Notes: generated by a model from the sequence alone, not told the origin. A DNA stretch of 64,000 bases from Streptomyces coeruleorubidus (GCF_008705135.1 NZ_CP023694.1:1116001-1180000), one strand, 5' to 3'; shown: positions 17,334 through 25,919, counted from the first letter of the stretch. Translations and numbers: made by a program.

Positions 17334-17677
17334 CCGCCACGGACAGCCTGCCGGCCCGCGGCATCGAGAAGGACATCCATAAGCCCCGGGAACAGCTCGT
17401 CCAGATCGTCCCGCCGCAGCCCGTTCATCTTGGCCGTCCCCCGGTACACCTGCCGGATCACCCCACTCTCGCGCAGCACCCGGAAGTGATGCGTGGTCGT
17501 GGACTTCGTGACGGGCAGGTCGAAGTGCGAACAGGACAACTCCCCGCTGGCCGCGGCGAGCTCCCGCACGATCCGCAGCCGCATCGGGTCGGAGAGCGCG
17601 TGCAGCACACCCTCCAGCCGGATCTCGTCGCGCACGGGATGCGGCAGGTCGCGACTGCTGACGGCGGGAGAGGTCAC
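17330..17677 (-). CDS. ArsR-type winged-helix regulator, at a deletion junction
   Basis: A regulator of about 115 residues with the ArsR fold: GVLHALSDPMRLRIVRELAA, the motif ELSCSHFDLPVTKSTTTHHF and the recognition helix and wing FRVLRESGVIRQVYRGT. The natural start is probably the GTG at 17677 (TSPAVSSRDLPHP follows). The in-frame ATG at 17701 would add residues encoded antisense to the adjoining Old Yellow Enzyme sequence. Upstream of 17677 the DNA is the interior of that enzyme gene rather than a promoter, so native control sequences appear deleted. The regulator may be unexpressed or driven from an accidental promoter. Confidence 0.78.
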   Translation of the reverse strand: MTSPAVSSRDLPHPVRDEIRLEGVLHALSDPMRLRIVRELAAASGELSCSHFDLPVTKSTTTHHFRVLRESGVIRQVYRGTAKMNGLRRDDLDELFPGLMDVLLDAAGRQAVRGG

Positions 17678-18569
17678 GGCGGTGTCCCCGGAGGGGCGCA
17701 TCTCGCCGTACGACCTCGGCATCTGGAACGACACCCAGGTCGAGGCGTTCCGCCGCATCACCCGCTTCCTCGCCGCAGAGGGCACGGTGCCGGCGATCCA
17801 GCTGGCCCACGCCGGCCGCAAGGCTTCGACGGACCGCCCCTGGAAGGGCGGCGCCCCGGTCGGCCCGGACGCCCACGGCTGGGACTCCGTCGCGCCGAGC
17901 CCGATCGCCTTCGACGACCGGCACCCGGTTCCGGCCGAGCTGACCGCCGATCAGATCAAGGACATTGTCAAGCAGTTCGCGGACGCGGCCCGCCGCGCGC
18001 TCGCCGCCGGTTTCGAGATCGCCGAGATCCACGGCGCCCATGGCTATCTGATCAACGAGTTCCTCTCCCCGCACTCCAACCACCGCACCGACGCCTACGG
18101 CGGCTCGTACGAGAACCGCACCCGTTTCGCGCTCGAAGTCGTCGACGCCGTACGGCAGGTGTGGCCGCAGGACAAGCCGCTGTTCTTCCGCGTCTCGGCG
18201 ACCGAATGGCTCGACGAGGGCGGCTGGACCGCGGACGACACCGTCCGCTTCGCCGCCGACCTGCGGGCCCACGGCGTCGACCTGCTGGACGTCTCCTCCG
18301 GTGGCAACGCCTCCGGCGTGCGCATCCCCACCGGCCCCGGCTACCAGGTGCCCTTCGCCGCCCGGGTGAAGCAGGAGACGACGCTGCCGGTCGCCGCGGT
18401 GGGGCTGATCACCGAGGTCGAGCAGGCCGAGAAGATCCTGGCCAACGGCGAGGCCGACGCGGTCCTGCTGGGCCGTGAGCTGCTCCGCAACCCTTCGTGG
18501 GCCCGGCTCGCGGCGCGGGAACTCGGCGGTGAGGTGCGGGTGCCGGACCAGTACCACCGGTCGGTCTGA
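17670..18569 (+). pseudogene. NADH:flavin oxidoreductase / Old Yellow Enzyme, N-terminus deleted
   Basis: From about 17670 the reading frame matches YqjM-type Old Yellow Enzymes: EVTAVSPEGRISPYDLGIWN, IQLAHAGRK, EIHGAHGYLINEFLSPHSNH, GGNASGVRIPTGPGYQ and LGRELLRNPSWA. The first 58 residues or so of such enzymes are missing, including the SPMCxYS strand that contacts FMN. In their place the frame runs antisense through the ArsR gene. A GTG at 17493 with GGAAG before it could give a 358-residue chimera, but half of the FMN contacts would still be absent. I infer loss of function. Confidence 0.75.
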
Positions 18570-18603
18570 GCCGGCACCCGAGCCGCGAGGCAAGGCGCCC
18601 GCG

Positions 18604-19968
18604 TCAACCGGTCGCACACGCCGTCCCGTTGAGCGTGAACGCGGCCGGGGCGGCGCTGTTGCCGCCGTGCGCGGCCTGGTAGCCGATGCTCACGCTCGCG
18701 CCCGGCGCGATGGTGCCGTTGTAGGACACGTTGGCCGCGGTCACCGACCCGGAGGAGGGCGTGTACGTGGCGCCCCAGCCGCCCGTGACCGTCTGCCCGG
18801 CGGGGAGCGTGAAGCCGAGTTTCCAGCCGTTGGCCGTCGTCGTACCGGTGTTGGTGATGGTCACGGAGGCGGTCAGGCCGGTGTTCCAGGCGTTCACCGC
18901 GGCCGTCACCTTGCAGGCGCCGGGCTGGGGCTGGGGGGCCGGGCCCGACTTGTCGAGGCCGAAGAAGGTGAGCACGCGGGATGCCATGCCGTGGGAGTAC
19001 AGGTTGTGGCCGATGCCCTGGAGGCTGATCGCCTCCACGGGCGCCTGGTCACCCGTGCCGCCGTAGCGGGTGCGGGTCCAGCCGGACTGGGGCGAGTCGG
19101 TGGCGGCCGGCGTCTGGCTCACGCCCTGCACGTTCGTCCACTGTTTGATCTGCTCGCCGAAGTTGGGGTAGCGCAGGACGTCGTCCTCGGTGCCGTGCCA
19201 GATCTGCATCCGCGGGCGGGGTCCGCTGTAGCCGGGGTACGCGTTCCGGACGAGGTCGCCCCACTCCTTCGGGGTGTGCGTGACCGTGCCGCCCGAGCAG
19301 TTGCTGTTCCACTCGGAGCCGTCGGTGGTGGCGAAGCAGGCGAACGGCACGCCGGAGAAGGCGGCGCCCGCCGCGAACACGTCGGGGTAGTCGCCGAGCA
19401 GGACGTTCGTCATCATCGCGCCGGAGGAGATGCCGGTGGCGAACACCCGGCCGGTGTCGGCGTCGTAGGTGCGGGTCACCCAGTCGATCATCGACTTGAT
19501 GCCGACCGGGTCGCTGCCGCCGCCGCGGCGCAGCGCCTGGGGCGAGGAGACGTCGAAGCACTTGCTGCTGCGCGTGACGGACGGGTACAGCACGATGAAC
19601 CCGTACTGGTCGGCCAGGGTGTCGTACTCGGTGCCGTTGTACATGTCCGGGCCCGAGCCGGTGCACCAGTGCACGGCGACCACGACCGCCGGGTTCGGCG
19701 TGACGCTCTCCGGCACGTACAGGTACATCCGCAGGTTGCTGGGGTTCGTGCCGAAGCCGGTGACCTCTGTGAGGGTCGCGGTGGGCACGGCCTTCTCACG
19801 TGCGGAATCACGGGCCGAATCACGGGCGGAATCACGGGCGGCGGCCGCTGGTGCGGTGAGCACCGTGGCCGCGAGCAACGGCAGCAGCGCGGCGAGGAGC
19901 GTGGCGAGGAGTGCGGCGGGCATCGACCGCAGCGGTCTCCTCGTCGTGGGGCGGGGGGTGGCAGGCAC
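18604..19968 (-). CDS. Secreted PHB-depolymerase-type esterase (CE1-like) with C-terminal CBM2
   Basis: A 454-residue secreted esterase. The signal peptide covers about residues 1-44 (LLATLLAALLPLLAA to APAAAA). The alpha/beta-hydrolase domain, about 65-345, has the nucleophile motif GISSG (Ser181), an acid in HGTEDD (about 262) and His321 in GIGHNLYSHG. A Pro/Gln linker leads to a cellulose-binding CBM2 at about 351-454, with paired Cys and WGATYTPSSGS. With the neighbouring GH62 enzyme it probably removes acetyl or feruloyl groups from xylan. The GTG at 19968 follows GAAGGGA. Confidence 0.88.
   Translation of the reverse strand: MPATPRPTTRRPLRSMPAALLATLLAALLPLLAATVLTAPAAAARDSARDSARDSAREKAVPTATLTEVTGFGTNPSNLRMYLYVPESVTPNPAVVVAVHWCTGSGPDMYNGTEYDTLADQYGFIVLYPSVTRSSKCFDVSSPQALRRGGGSDPVGIKSMIDWVTRTYDADTGRVFATGISSGAMMTNVLLGDYPDVFAAGAAFSGVPFACFATTDGSEWNSNCSGGTVTHTPKEWGDLVRNAYPGYSGPRPRMQIWHGTEDDVLRYPNFGEQIKQWTNVQGVSQTPAATDSPQSGWTRTRYGGTGDQAPVEAISLQGIGHNLYSHGMASRVLTFFGLDKSGPAPQPQPGACKVTAAVNAWNTGLTASVTITNTGTTTANGWKLGFTLPAGQTVTGGWGATYTPSSGSVTAANVSYNGTIAPGASVSIGYQAAHGGNSAAPAAFTLNGTACATG
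19805..19840. repeat. 12-bp tandem repeat, three copies, inside the esterase gene
   Basis: GAATCACGGGCC, GAATCACGGGCG and GAATCACGGGCG follow one another. On the minus strand they encode three DSAR tetrapeptides just after the signal peptide cleavage region, so the repeat only lengthens a flexible linker and keeps the frame. Confidence 0.85.
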
Positions 19969-20020
19969 GTCCGGGTCCCTTCGGTTGTGAGGCGCGGCTC
20001 GCAGGACGTCGTACGGCGGT

Positions 20021-21118
20021 TCAGCAGGTGGAGTTCGTCTGGGTCAGCAGGGCCAGGCGCCAGGGCAGCCGGTAGTACTCGCCGCCGGCGGCCGGGTCCA
20101 TCCCCTGGTAGAGGAACCGGAGACGGCACGGGTCGATCGTGAGGGTCTGGTCGACGCCGGCGCGGATCATCTCGCCGTGGCTGAAGTCCCTGGTCCAGGC
20201 GGGTTGTCCGGCCTCGAAGGCGACGTTGGACGAGCGGGCGAAGGGGTTCGCCTCGGTGTCGGCCAGCGGTTTCCACGCGCCGCCCAGGTTGTCGGCGGTC
20301 CAGGCCCGGAAGTAGCGCCGCCAGTCGGATCCGGTCGCGAGCGCCTCGACGAGCATGAGGTAGCCGTCCGCGTCGCCGAGCCGGTAGACGTTGCCCGCCT
20401 CGAAGAGGTCGAAGCGGTTGGGTTCGGACAGCACGATGGCGGTGTCGCGGAAGCCGTTCGGGAACTCGGCGAGGGTGGTGCGCGAGCGGTACTGGTGGCC
20501 GTTGCCGTCCGAGAAGAACAGGTAGCAGTCCGTCCGGTCGCAGATCGTCCAGAAGTCCAGCCAGGTGCCGTCGCCCTTGTTCTCGGTCACGATGGGCGGC
20601 TCACCGCCGAAGAAGTTCCGCGGCGCGCTCCAACTGAGCGGGTCCGAGGGGTCCTTGGTCGTGGAGTAGGACGGCGGTCCGGTCTGGTAGACCATGTACC
20701 AGGTCTGCTGGGGCGCGAAGTGGAAGACCTGGGGCGCCGCCGCGTACCGGCTGCCGATGTCCGGGTTGGTGTCGAGGAACGTCTGCGGAGCCGAGCCGGC
20801 CTCGGACCACCGGGCGAAGCTCGTGTATCCGAGGCTCCAGCGCCCGGCGGTGTCGGCGGTCGTGAAGTAGACGTGCCAGCGGTCCCGGTACCGGAACACC
20901 GTCGGATCCTTGACCGAGAGGATCGGGTGGCCGGCATCCGGTTTCGGGCTGATCAGCGGGCCGCTCGAAGACCACGAGAACGACCCCGGCAGGGAGCCCT
21001 CCCGGCCGGGCTGCGGCGTGCCCGCGAGCGCCGGTCCCGGCGCCAGGGCCAGGACACCGACGGCCGGCAGCATGAACACGAGTCCGCTGACGAACGTACG
21101 CATGCGCGGAGTCCTCAT
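20021..21118 (-). CDS. Secreted GH62 alpha-L-arabinofuranosidase
   Basis: A 365-residue protein. A signal peptide (FVSGLVFMLPAVGVLALAPGPALAG) is followed by a single GH62 five-bladed propeller. Recognisable segments are HPILSVKDPTVFRYRDRWHV, FLDTNPDIGSRYAAAPQVFHF, TWYMVYQTGP, NRFDLFEAGNVYRL and YLMLVEALATGSDWRRYFRA. Asp of KDPTVF and Glu of FEAGN are the expected catalytic acids. It removes arabinose side chains from arabinoxylan. No CBM is attached. The start is the ATG at 21118; an ATG at 21103 is an alternative. A CebR-like box lies upstream. Confidence 0.88.
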   Translation of the reverse strand: MRTPRMRTFVSGLVFMLPAVGVLALAPGPALAGTPQPGREGSLPGSFSWSSSGPLISPKPDAGHPILSVKDPTVFRYRDRWHVYFTTADTAGRWSLGYTSFARWSEAGSAPQTFLDTNPDIGSRYAAAPQVFHFAPQQTWYMVYQTGPPSYSTTKDPSDPLSWSAPRNFFGGEPPIVTENKGDGTWLDFWTICDRTDCYLFFSDGNGHQYRSRTTLAEFPNGFRDTAIVLSEPNRFDLFEAGNVYRLGDADGYLMLVEALATGSDWRRYFRAWTADNLGGAWKPLADTEANPFARSSNVAFEAGQPAWTRDFSHGEMIRAGVDQTLTIDPCRLRFLYQGMDPAAGGEYYRLPWRLALLTQTNSTC

Positions 21119-21255
21119 CGACCCGCCCTCTCCTGAAGGGAAGCGTCCGATCGGCATGGTGACATGGACATGGCTGTCATGGAAGCGCTCCCACGCCACT
21201 TCCCCCGGCGTCGGCGCTCCGACCAGGTCCGGCCGAATGTGTTCTGCGCGAGGCG
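21119..21255 (-). promoter_or_regulatory. Upstream region of GH62 with a CebR-like operator at 21180-21193
   Basis: TGGAAGCGCTCCCA at 21180-21193 differs at one base from TGGGAGCGCTCCCA, the operator recognised by CebR, the LacI-family regulator of cello-oligosaccharide use in Streptomyces. It lies 62-75 bp upstream of the GH62 ATG. Control by CebR or a relative is inferred from the match. I could not assign a definite -10/-35 pair on this strand. Confidence 0.6.
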
Positions 21256-21284
21256 TTGACTAGAAAGCGCTTGCCCCCTACGTT
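21256..21284 (+). promoter_or_regulatory. Promoter with LacI-type palindrome in the spacer
   Basis: TTGACT at 21256-21261 and TACGTT at 21279-21284 are separated by 17 bp. The spacer contains the palindrome AAGCGCTT (21265-21272), a LacI-family half-site pair similar to the one in front of GH62. It would drive the PL1 gene with a leader of nearly 200 nt. A further palindrome, TCATGTACATGA, lies at 21430-21441 in that leader. Confidence 0.6.
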
Positions 21285-21484
21285 CCGTTCAGCAGTGTGA
21301 CCCGGTAGCGCCTCCGCCAAGGCGCCCGCCGGAGCCTGCCAGGTCCAGGGATGTGCACCCCTGAGGCGTGGCAAGACCTCCGGAGCAGTCGCACGCAGCG
21401 CGCGCGGTGAACAACATGGCGAACGTCATTCATGTACATGACCGACCTGGCACCATGAAGGCACCACGAAGGGACGCACCCCAC

Positions 21485-22465
21485 ATGCGTACTCAACCCC
21501 CACGTACACGTGTCCGCAGATCCACCCTGGCGCTCGCCGCCGCATCCGCACTGGCGACCGTGACGGTCCTGGCCGTTCCCCAGCCGGCCGGGGCCGCAGA
21601 GACCTCTCCGGTGGGGTTCGGCGCGGGGACGACCGGCGGCGGCAGCGCCTCGGCGGTCACCGTCTCCACGCTGAGCGCCTTCAAGACGGCCGTGACCGGG
21701 AACTCGGCCAAGGTCGTCCGGGTCAACGGCCTGATCTCGCTGAGCGGTCAGGTCGACGTCGGGTCCAACACGACCGTCCTGGGCGTGGGTTCCGCGTCCG
21801 GGTTCACCGGCGGCGGACTCCGGCTGAAGAAGGTCTCGAACGTCGTCATCCGCAATCTCAACATCAGCAAGCCGGTGGCACCCGCCGACGGCATCACCGT
21901 CGAGGCGTCCAGCAAGGTCTGGATCGACCACAACTCCTTCTCGGCCGACCGCGATCACGACAAGGACCACTACGACGGTCTGCTGGACGTCAACCACGGC
22001 GCGGACAACGTCACGGTGTCCTGGAACACCTTCAAGAACCACTTCAAGGGCTCGCTCGCCGGCCACAGCGACAACAACGCGAGCGAGGACACCGGCCGGC
22101 TGAAGGTGACGTACCACCACAACCACTTCGCCAACGTGTACTCGCGCATCCCCAGTCTGCGCTTCGGCACCGGGCACTTCTACAACAACTACGTAGAGGG
22201 CGCCGACACCGCCTGCCACTCGCGCATGGGCGCCCAGATGCTGGTCGAGAACAACGTCTTCCGCTCGACGAAGGTCGCGGTCACCACGAACCGCAGCAGC
22301 GACGTCGACGGATACGCCAACCTGCGCGGAAACGACCTCGGTGGAGCCGCCACCGAGATCTCGCGGGTCGGCACCTTCACCAGCCCGCCGTACGCCTACA
22401 CGGCGGAGCCGGCCTCGTCCGTCGTCGCCTCGGTGACGTCGGGTGCGGGCGCCGGAAAGCTCTGA
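21485..22465 (+). CDS. Secreted pectate lyase, PL1 family
   Basis: A 326-residue secreted enzyme. The signal peptide STLALAAASALATVTVLAVP ends near PAGAAE. The parallel beta-helix carries the PL1 signatures KVWIDHNSFSADRDHDKDHY, DGLLDVNHGADNVTVSWN and RIPSLRFGTGHFYNNYV, where Asp residues bind Ca2+ and the Arg of RIPSLRFG is the catalytic base. It cleaves polygalacturonate by beta-elimination. The ATG at 21485 is used because the signal peptide starts there; upstream in-frame ATGs at 21425 and 21455 have no ribosome binding site. Confidence 0.9.
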   Translation: MRTQPPRTRVRRSTLALAAASALATVTVLAVPQPAGAAETSPVGFGAGTTGGGSASAVTVSTLSAFKTAVTGNSAKVVRVNGLISLSGQVDVGSNTTVLGVGSASGFTGGGLRLKKVSNVVIRNLNISKPVAPADGITVEASSKVWIDHNSFSADRDHDKDHYDGLLDVNHGADNVTVSWNTFKNHFKGSLAGHSDNNASEDTGRLKVTYHHNHFANVYSRIPSLRFGTGHFYNNYVEGADTACHSRMGAQMLVENNVFRSTKVAVTTNRSSDVDGYANLRGNDLGGAATEISRVGTFTSPPYAYTAEPASSVVASVTSGAGAGKL

Positions 22466-22553
22466 CACCCGCCCGGTCGGGCACCCCGTCCGCCCGGACA
22501 CCCCTTCCGCTCGGACACCCCTCACCCGCTCAGACGACAGAAGGAATCGGGAC

Positions 22554-23342
22554 ATGACTTCTGCGACACGTCCGCGCGCCCGCAGGCGCGCGCTGACCGG
22601 CGCGCTGGCCACCCTCGGCCTGTCGGTTGGCATGATCATGACTACCAACGCGCCGACGGCGAGCGCCGCCACCTGGCCCACCCCCAACGGCAGCCAGGGG
22701 ACCTCCTCCACCATCTCCGTGTCCGGCACCAAGGACTACGGGATGAAGCGGTTCTACGGCACCGGAAGCCTGGCCGGTGACGGCCAGGAGGAGGGCCAGG
22801 ACCCGATCTTCAAGCTCACCGACGGCGCGGTGCTGAAGAACGTCATCCTCGGCGCCCCCGCGGCCGACGGCATCCACTGCGAGGGCAGCTGCACGCTCCA
22901 GAACGTCTGGTGGGAGGACGTCGGCGAGGACGCCGCCACCTTCCGCGGCGGCACCGGCGCCACGTACCACGTGATCGGCGGCGGCGCGAAGAAGGCGGCG
23001 GACAAGGTCTTCCAGCACAACGGCGGCGGCACCCTGAACATCTCCAACTTCGCGGTGCAGGAGTTCAAGACGCTCTACCGCTCCTGCGGCGACTGCTCCA
23101 CGCAGTACACCCGCAAGGTCAACCTCAACACCATCGACGTGACCGGCACGGGCACCACCGCCCGGCTCGTCGGCATCAACGTCAACCGCAACGACGTGGC
23201 GACGCTGCGCGGCATCACGATCCGCAACGACGCGAGCCGGAAGGTCGTCCCCTGCCAGAAGTACAACAACAACACCGCCGTGGGGACGGGACCCGACAGC
23301 ACCAACTGCAAGTACTCCACCTCGGACATCACCTACAGGTAG
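22554..23342 (+). CDS. Secreted pectate lyase, PL3 family
   Basis: A 262-residue secreted enzyme. After the signal peptide (LSVGMIMTTNAPTASAA) comes a short beta-helix typical of PL3: FKLTDGAVLKNVILGAPAAD, GIHCEGSCTLQNVWWEDVGE, DAATFRGGTGATYHVIGGGA, KVFQHNGGGTLNI and YRSCGDCSTQYTRKV. Several Cys form the expected disulfides. The ATG at 22554 follows GAAGGAATC. It lies 88 bp after the PL1 gene on the same strand, probably as part of one pectin-degradation transcript, and ends at a strong terminator. Confidence 0.9.
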   Translation: MTSATRPRARRRALTGALATLGLSVGMIMTTNAPTASAATWPTPNGSQGTSSTISVSGTKDYGMKRFYGTGSLAGDGQEEGQDPIFKLTDGAVLKNVILGAPAADGIHCEGSCTLQNVWWEDVGEDAATFRGGTGATYHVIGGGAKKAADKVFQHNGGGTLNISNFAVQEFKTLYRSCGDCSTQYTRKVNLNTIDVTGTGTTARLVGINVNRNDVATLRGITIRNDASRKVVPCQKYNNNTAVGTGPDSTNCKYSTSDITYR

Positions 23343-23370
23343 TCCCTGAGGCAGTCCCCCCACGGTGAAG

Positions 23371-23412
23371 ACGGCCGTGCGAAGCGTCCTGGCGGGCGCT
23401 TCGCACGGCCGT
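23371..23412. terminator. Strong bidirectional stem-loop terminator
   Basis: A perfect 16-bp stem, ACGGCCGTGCGAAGCG paired with CGCTTCGCACGGCCGT, with a 10-nt loop sits between the convergent PL3 and PaaX genes. Confidence 0.85.
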
Positions 23413-23417
23413 CCGCG

Positions 23418-24176
23418 TCATACGCCCCGCACCCGCGCACGCACCTCGCCGATCAGCTCCCGCTGGTAGTCGGTGTAGGCGGCGCGCAGCTCGGCTCCCG
23501 GCCAGTCGGCCGGCAGGAGTCCGGGCGGCAGGACGGGGTCGGCCAGCAGGTGCCGCACGACGGCGGCGAAGGCGGTCAGGCGGTCGGCCGGGCGGGGTGT
23601 CCGGGCGATGTGGGCGAGCAGCGCGCGGGCCGTGGCGGACCAGGCGTCCAGCGGCCACAGGCTCCGGGCCAGGTCGCGGGCGGGCCGGTCGGGGCGGGCC
23701 GTGTAGTGCTGGGCCACCCGGTCCAGGTCGCCGAGGAGGGCGCGGGCCAGGTTGGCGGGGCGGAGCCAGACGCCCTCGCGGAGTTCGGCGAGCCGGAGGG
23801 CGGTCAGCCGGGCCCGCAGATCGGCGCGTTCGGCGGGGCCGCGTCCCGTCGCGGTGATCACCACCATCTCCCAGTCGCCGTCCCACGCGCGCGTGCGCGG
23901 GTGCACGGCGTCGTCCTGGCGGCGCTGGCGATCCAGCAGCCGGTCGCTGAGGCGGTAGCCGGTGTCCGTGCGCCGCAGATCGCCGGCGGCCACCATTCGG
24001 CTGAGCGCCGCCCGCAGTGTGGAGCCGCCGACGCCGAAGCCCTCCACGAGCCGCACGAGCTCCCTGACCGGCAGTTCGGGGGGATGCGTTCCGAGGAGCA
24101 GGCTCAGCACGACCGACCGCGCGGACAGCGGCCGCAGATCGAGCGCGCCGGGCCGCGCCGGGACGTTCATCGGCAT
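23418..24176 (-). CDS. PaaX family transcriptional regulator
   Basis: A 252-residue regulator. The N-terminal winged helix LSARSVVLSLLLGTHPPELP, VRELVRLVEGFGVGGSTLRA, ALSRMVAAGDLRRTDTGYRL is the PaaX pattern, followed by the conserved WDGDWEMVVI region and a C-terminal domain with AWSATARALLAHIARTPRPA. PaaX proteins usually repress acyl-CoA catabolism genes. The ATG at 24176 (second ATG at 24170) has no ribosome binding site. TACAGT lies 14 nt upstream, so translation may be leaderless. It is divergent from the AidB-like gene. Confidence 0.85.
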   Translation of the reverse strand: MPMNVPARPGALDLRPLSARSVVLSLLLGTHPPELPVRELVRLVEGFGVGGSTLRAALSRMVAAGDLRRTDTGYRLSDRLLDRQRRQDDAVHPRTRAWDGDWEMVVITATGRGPAERADLRARLTALRLAELREGVWLRPANLARALLGDLDRVAQHYTARPDRPARDLARSLWPLDAWSATARALLAHIARTPRPADRLTAFAAVVRHLLADPVLPPGLLPADWPGAELRAAYTDYQRELIGEVRARVRGV

Positions 24177-24184
24177 GGTCACGT

Positions 24185-24244
24185 ACTGTACGCGGCGGAA
24201 TTGCGTGTTGCAGGATTGCTGCGACTGCAGGAAGAGTGCAACAC
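24185..24244. promoter_or_regulatory. Divergent promoter region of paaX-like and aidB-like genes with inverted repeat
   Basis: GTGTTGCA (24205-24212) and TGCAACAC (24237-24244) form an 8-bp perfect inverted repeat 24 bp apart. TACAGT (24190-24185, minus strand) is a candidate -10 for the PaaX gene. On the plus strand TTGCTG (24216-24221), 17 bp and CAACAC (24239-24244) could serve the AidB-like gene. The repeats cover both promoters, so the PaaX protein is the obvious candidate to bind here. Confidence 0.55.
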
Positions 24245-24251
24245 TCGACGT

Positions 24252-25919
24252 ATGGTCTCGACACTCGACGAACAGCGGGCGTACGGCGGAGCCGCCACGC
24301 ACGACGTCACCAACCAGGCTCCGCCGTACGCCCCGTACGACGCCTCCGAGGACGCGGCCCTGCTGGAGGGGTTGCGGCGGGAGGGCGCCGGGTGGTCCGA
24401 GGAGGACCTGCGGCGGCTCGGCAGGCAGGCCGGCAGCGTCCAGGCGCAGGAGTGGGCCGACCTGGCCAATCGCCACGAGCCGGAGCTGCGGACGCACGAC
24501 CGGTACGGCAACCGCGTCGACGAGGTCGACTTCCACCCGAGCTGGCACCACCTGATGCGCACCGCGATCGCCGAGGGACTGGCCGCGTCGCCCTGGGCGG
24601 ACGACCGGGCGGGCGCCCATGTCTCCCGGACCGCGGGCGGACTGGTGTGGGGCCACACGGAGGCCGGGCACGGCTGCCCGACGTCGATGACCTACGCGGC
24701 CGTCCCCGCACTGCGCAGGCAGCCGGAGCTGGCGAAGGTCTACGGACCGCTGCTGACGAGCCGGGAGTACGAGCCCGGGCTGCGGGTGCCCACGGAGAAG
24801 CGCGGGCTGCTGGCGGGCATGGGGATGACCGAGAAGCAGGGCGGCTCCGACGTCCGGACGAACACCACGACGGCCACGCCCACGTCCGAACCCGGGGTGT
24901 ACACCCTGCGCGGGCACAAGTGGTTCACGTCTGCGCCGATGTGCGACGTGTTCCTGGTACTGGCGCAGGCCCCGGGCGGCCTGTCCTGCTTCCTGGTGCC
25001 GCGCGTGCTGCCCGACGGCACCCGCAACACCTTCCGCATCCAGCGTCTGAAGGACAAGCTGGGCAACCGGTCCAACGCCTCCTCCGAGCCCGAGTTCGAC
25101 GGGACCGTCGCCTGGCTGGTCGGCCCCGAGGGGCAGGGTGTGAAGACCATCATCGAGATGGTCAACTGCACGCGGCTCGACTGCGTGATGATGTCGGCCG
25201 CACTGATGCGCAAGTCGCTCGTCGAGGCCGGGCACCACGCGCGGCACCGCAGCGCGTTCGGCGCACGGCTGGTGGACCAGCCGCTGATGCGCAACGTTCT
25301 GGCCGATCTGGCGCTGGAGTCCGAGGCCGCCACGACCCTCACCCTGCGGCTGGCCGGGGCGGCCGACCGGGCGATCCGCGGGGACGCCCAGGAGACCGCG
25401 TTCCGCAGGATCGCCACCGCCGTCGGCAAGTACTGGGTGACCAAGCGAGGTCCGGCCTTCACCGCGGAGGCGCTGGAGTGCCTCGGCGGCAACGGCTACG
25501 TCGAGGACTCGGGTATGCCCCGTCACTACCGCGAGGCTCCTCTGCTGTCGATCTGGGAGGGCTCGGGGAACGTCAACGCCCTCGACGTGCTGCGAGCGCT
25601 GAGCCGTGAACCGGGCACGGCCGAGGCCCTGTTCGGCGAGTTCGCCCGTGCCCGGGGGGCGGACGCGCGGCTGGACGCGGCCGTGGTGCGGCTCAGAGAC
25701 CGGCTGTCCGGGGCGTCCCAGACGACGGCCCGCCGTCTCGTGGAGGAGATGGCACTGACGCTCCAGGCCTCCCTCCTCGTCCGGTACGCCCCGCCGGCGG
25801 TCGCCGACGCGTTCTGCGCGACCCGGCTCGGGGGCGACTGGGGGCACGCGTTCGGGACGCTGCCGGAGGGTGCGGACCTCGACGCGATCGTGGACCGCGC
25901 GCTGCCCGTCGGGAACTGA
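24252..25919 (+). CDS. Acyl-CoA dehydrogenase family protein, AidB type
   Basis: A 555-residue flavoprotein, close to the length of E. coli AidB. Signatures include GMGMTEKQGGSDVRTNTTTA, LRGHKWFTSAPMCDVFLVLA, the tail GGNGYVEDSGMPRHYREAPL with LSIWEGSGNVNALDVLRAL, and a C-terminal helical extension. AidB binds DNA and responds to alkylation damage; relatives act on isovaleryl-CoA. No change in the FAD contacts is evident. The ATG at 24252 has no close ribosome binding site. The divergent PaaX-type regulator probably controls it. Confidence 0.87.
   Translation: MVSTLDEQRAYGGAATHDVTNQAPPYAPYDASEDAALLEGLRREGAGWSEEDLRRLGRQAGSVQAQEWADLANRHEPELRTHDRYGNRVDEVDFHPSWHHLMRTAIAEGLAASPWADDRAGAHVSRTAGGLVWGHTEAGHGCPTSMTYAAVPALRRQPELAKVYGPLLTSREYEPGLRVPTEKRGLLAGMGMTEKQGGSDVRTNTTTATPTSEPGVYTLRGHKWFTSAPMCDVFLVLAQAPGGLSCFLVPRVLPDGTRNTFRIQRLKDKLGNRSNASSEPEFDGTVAWLVGPEGQGVKTIIEMVNCTRLDCVMMSAALMRKSLVEAGHHARHRSAFGARLVDQPLMRNVLADLALESEAATTLTLRLAGAADRAIRGDAQETAFRRIATAVGKYWVTKRGPAFTAEALECLGGNGYVEDSGMPRHYREAPLLSIWEGSGNVNALDVLRALSREPGTAEALFGEFARARGADARLDAAVVRLRDRLSGASQTTARRLVEEMALTLQASLLVRYAPPAVADAFCATRLGGDWGHAFGTLPEGADLDAIVDRALPVGN

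Noticed and set aside
15942..18617. A long minus-strand frame through the reductase and Old Yellow Enzyme region
   Set aside because: It is antisense to FAD/NADP motifs on the plus strand. Only the short ArsR segment on the minus strand has family features.
21140..21180. TGACA and TGTCA arms 10 bp apart upstream of GH62
   Set aside because: Five-base arms in a short AT-balanced stretch are expected by chance, and the adjacent CebR-like box is the stronger signal.
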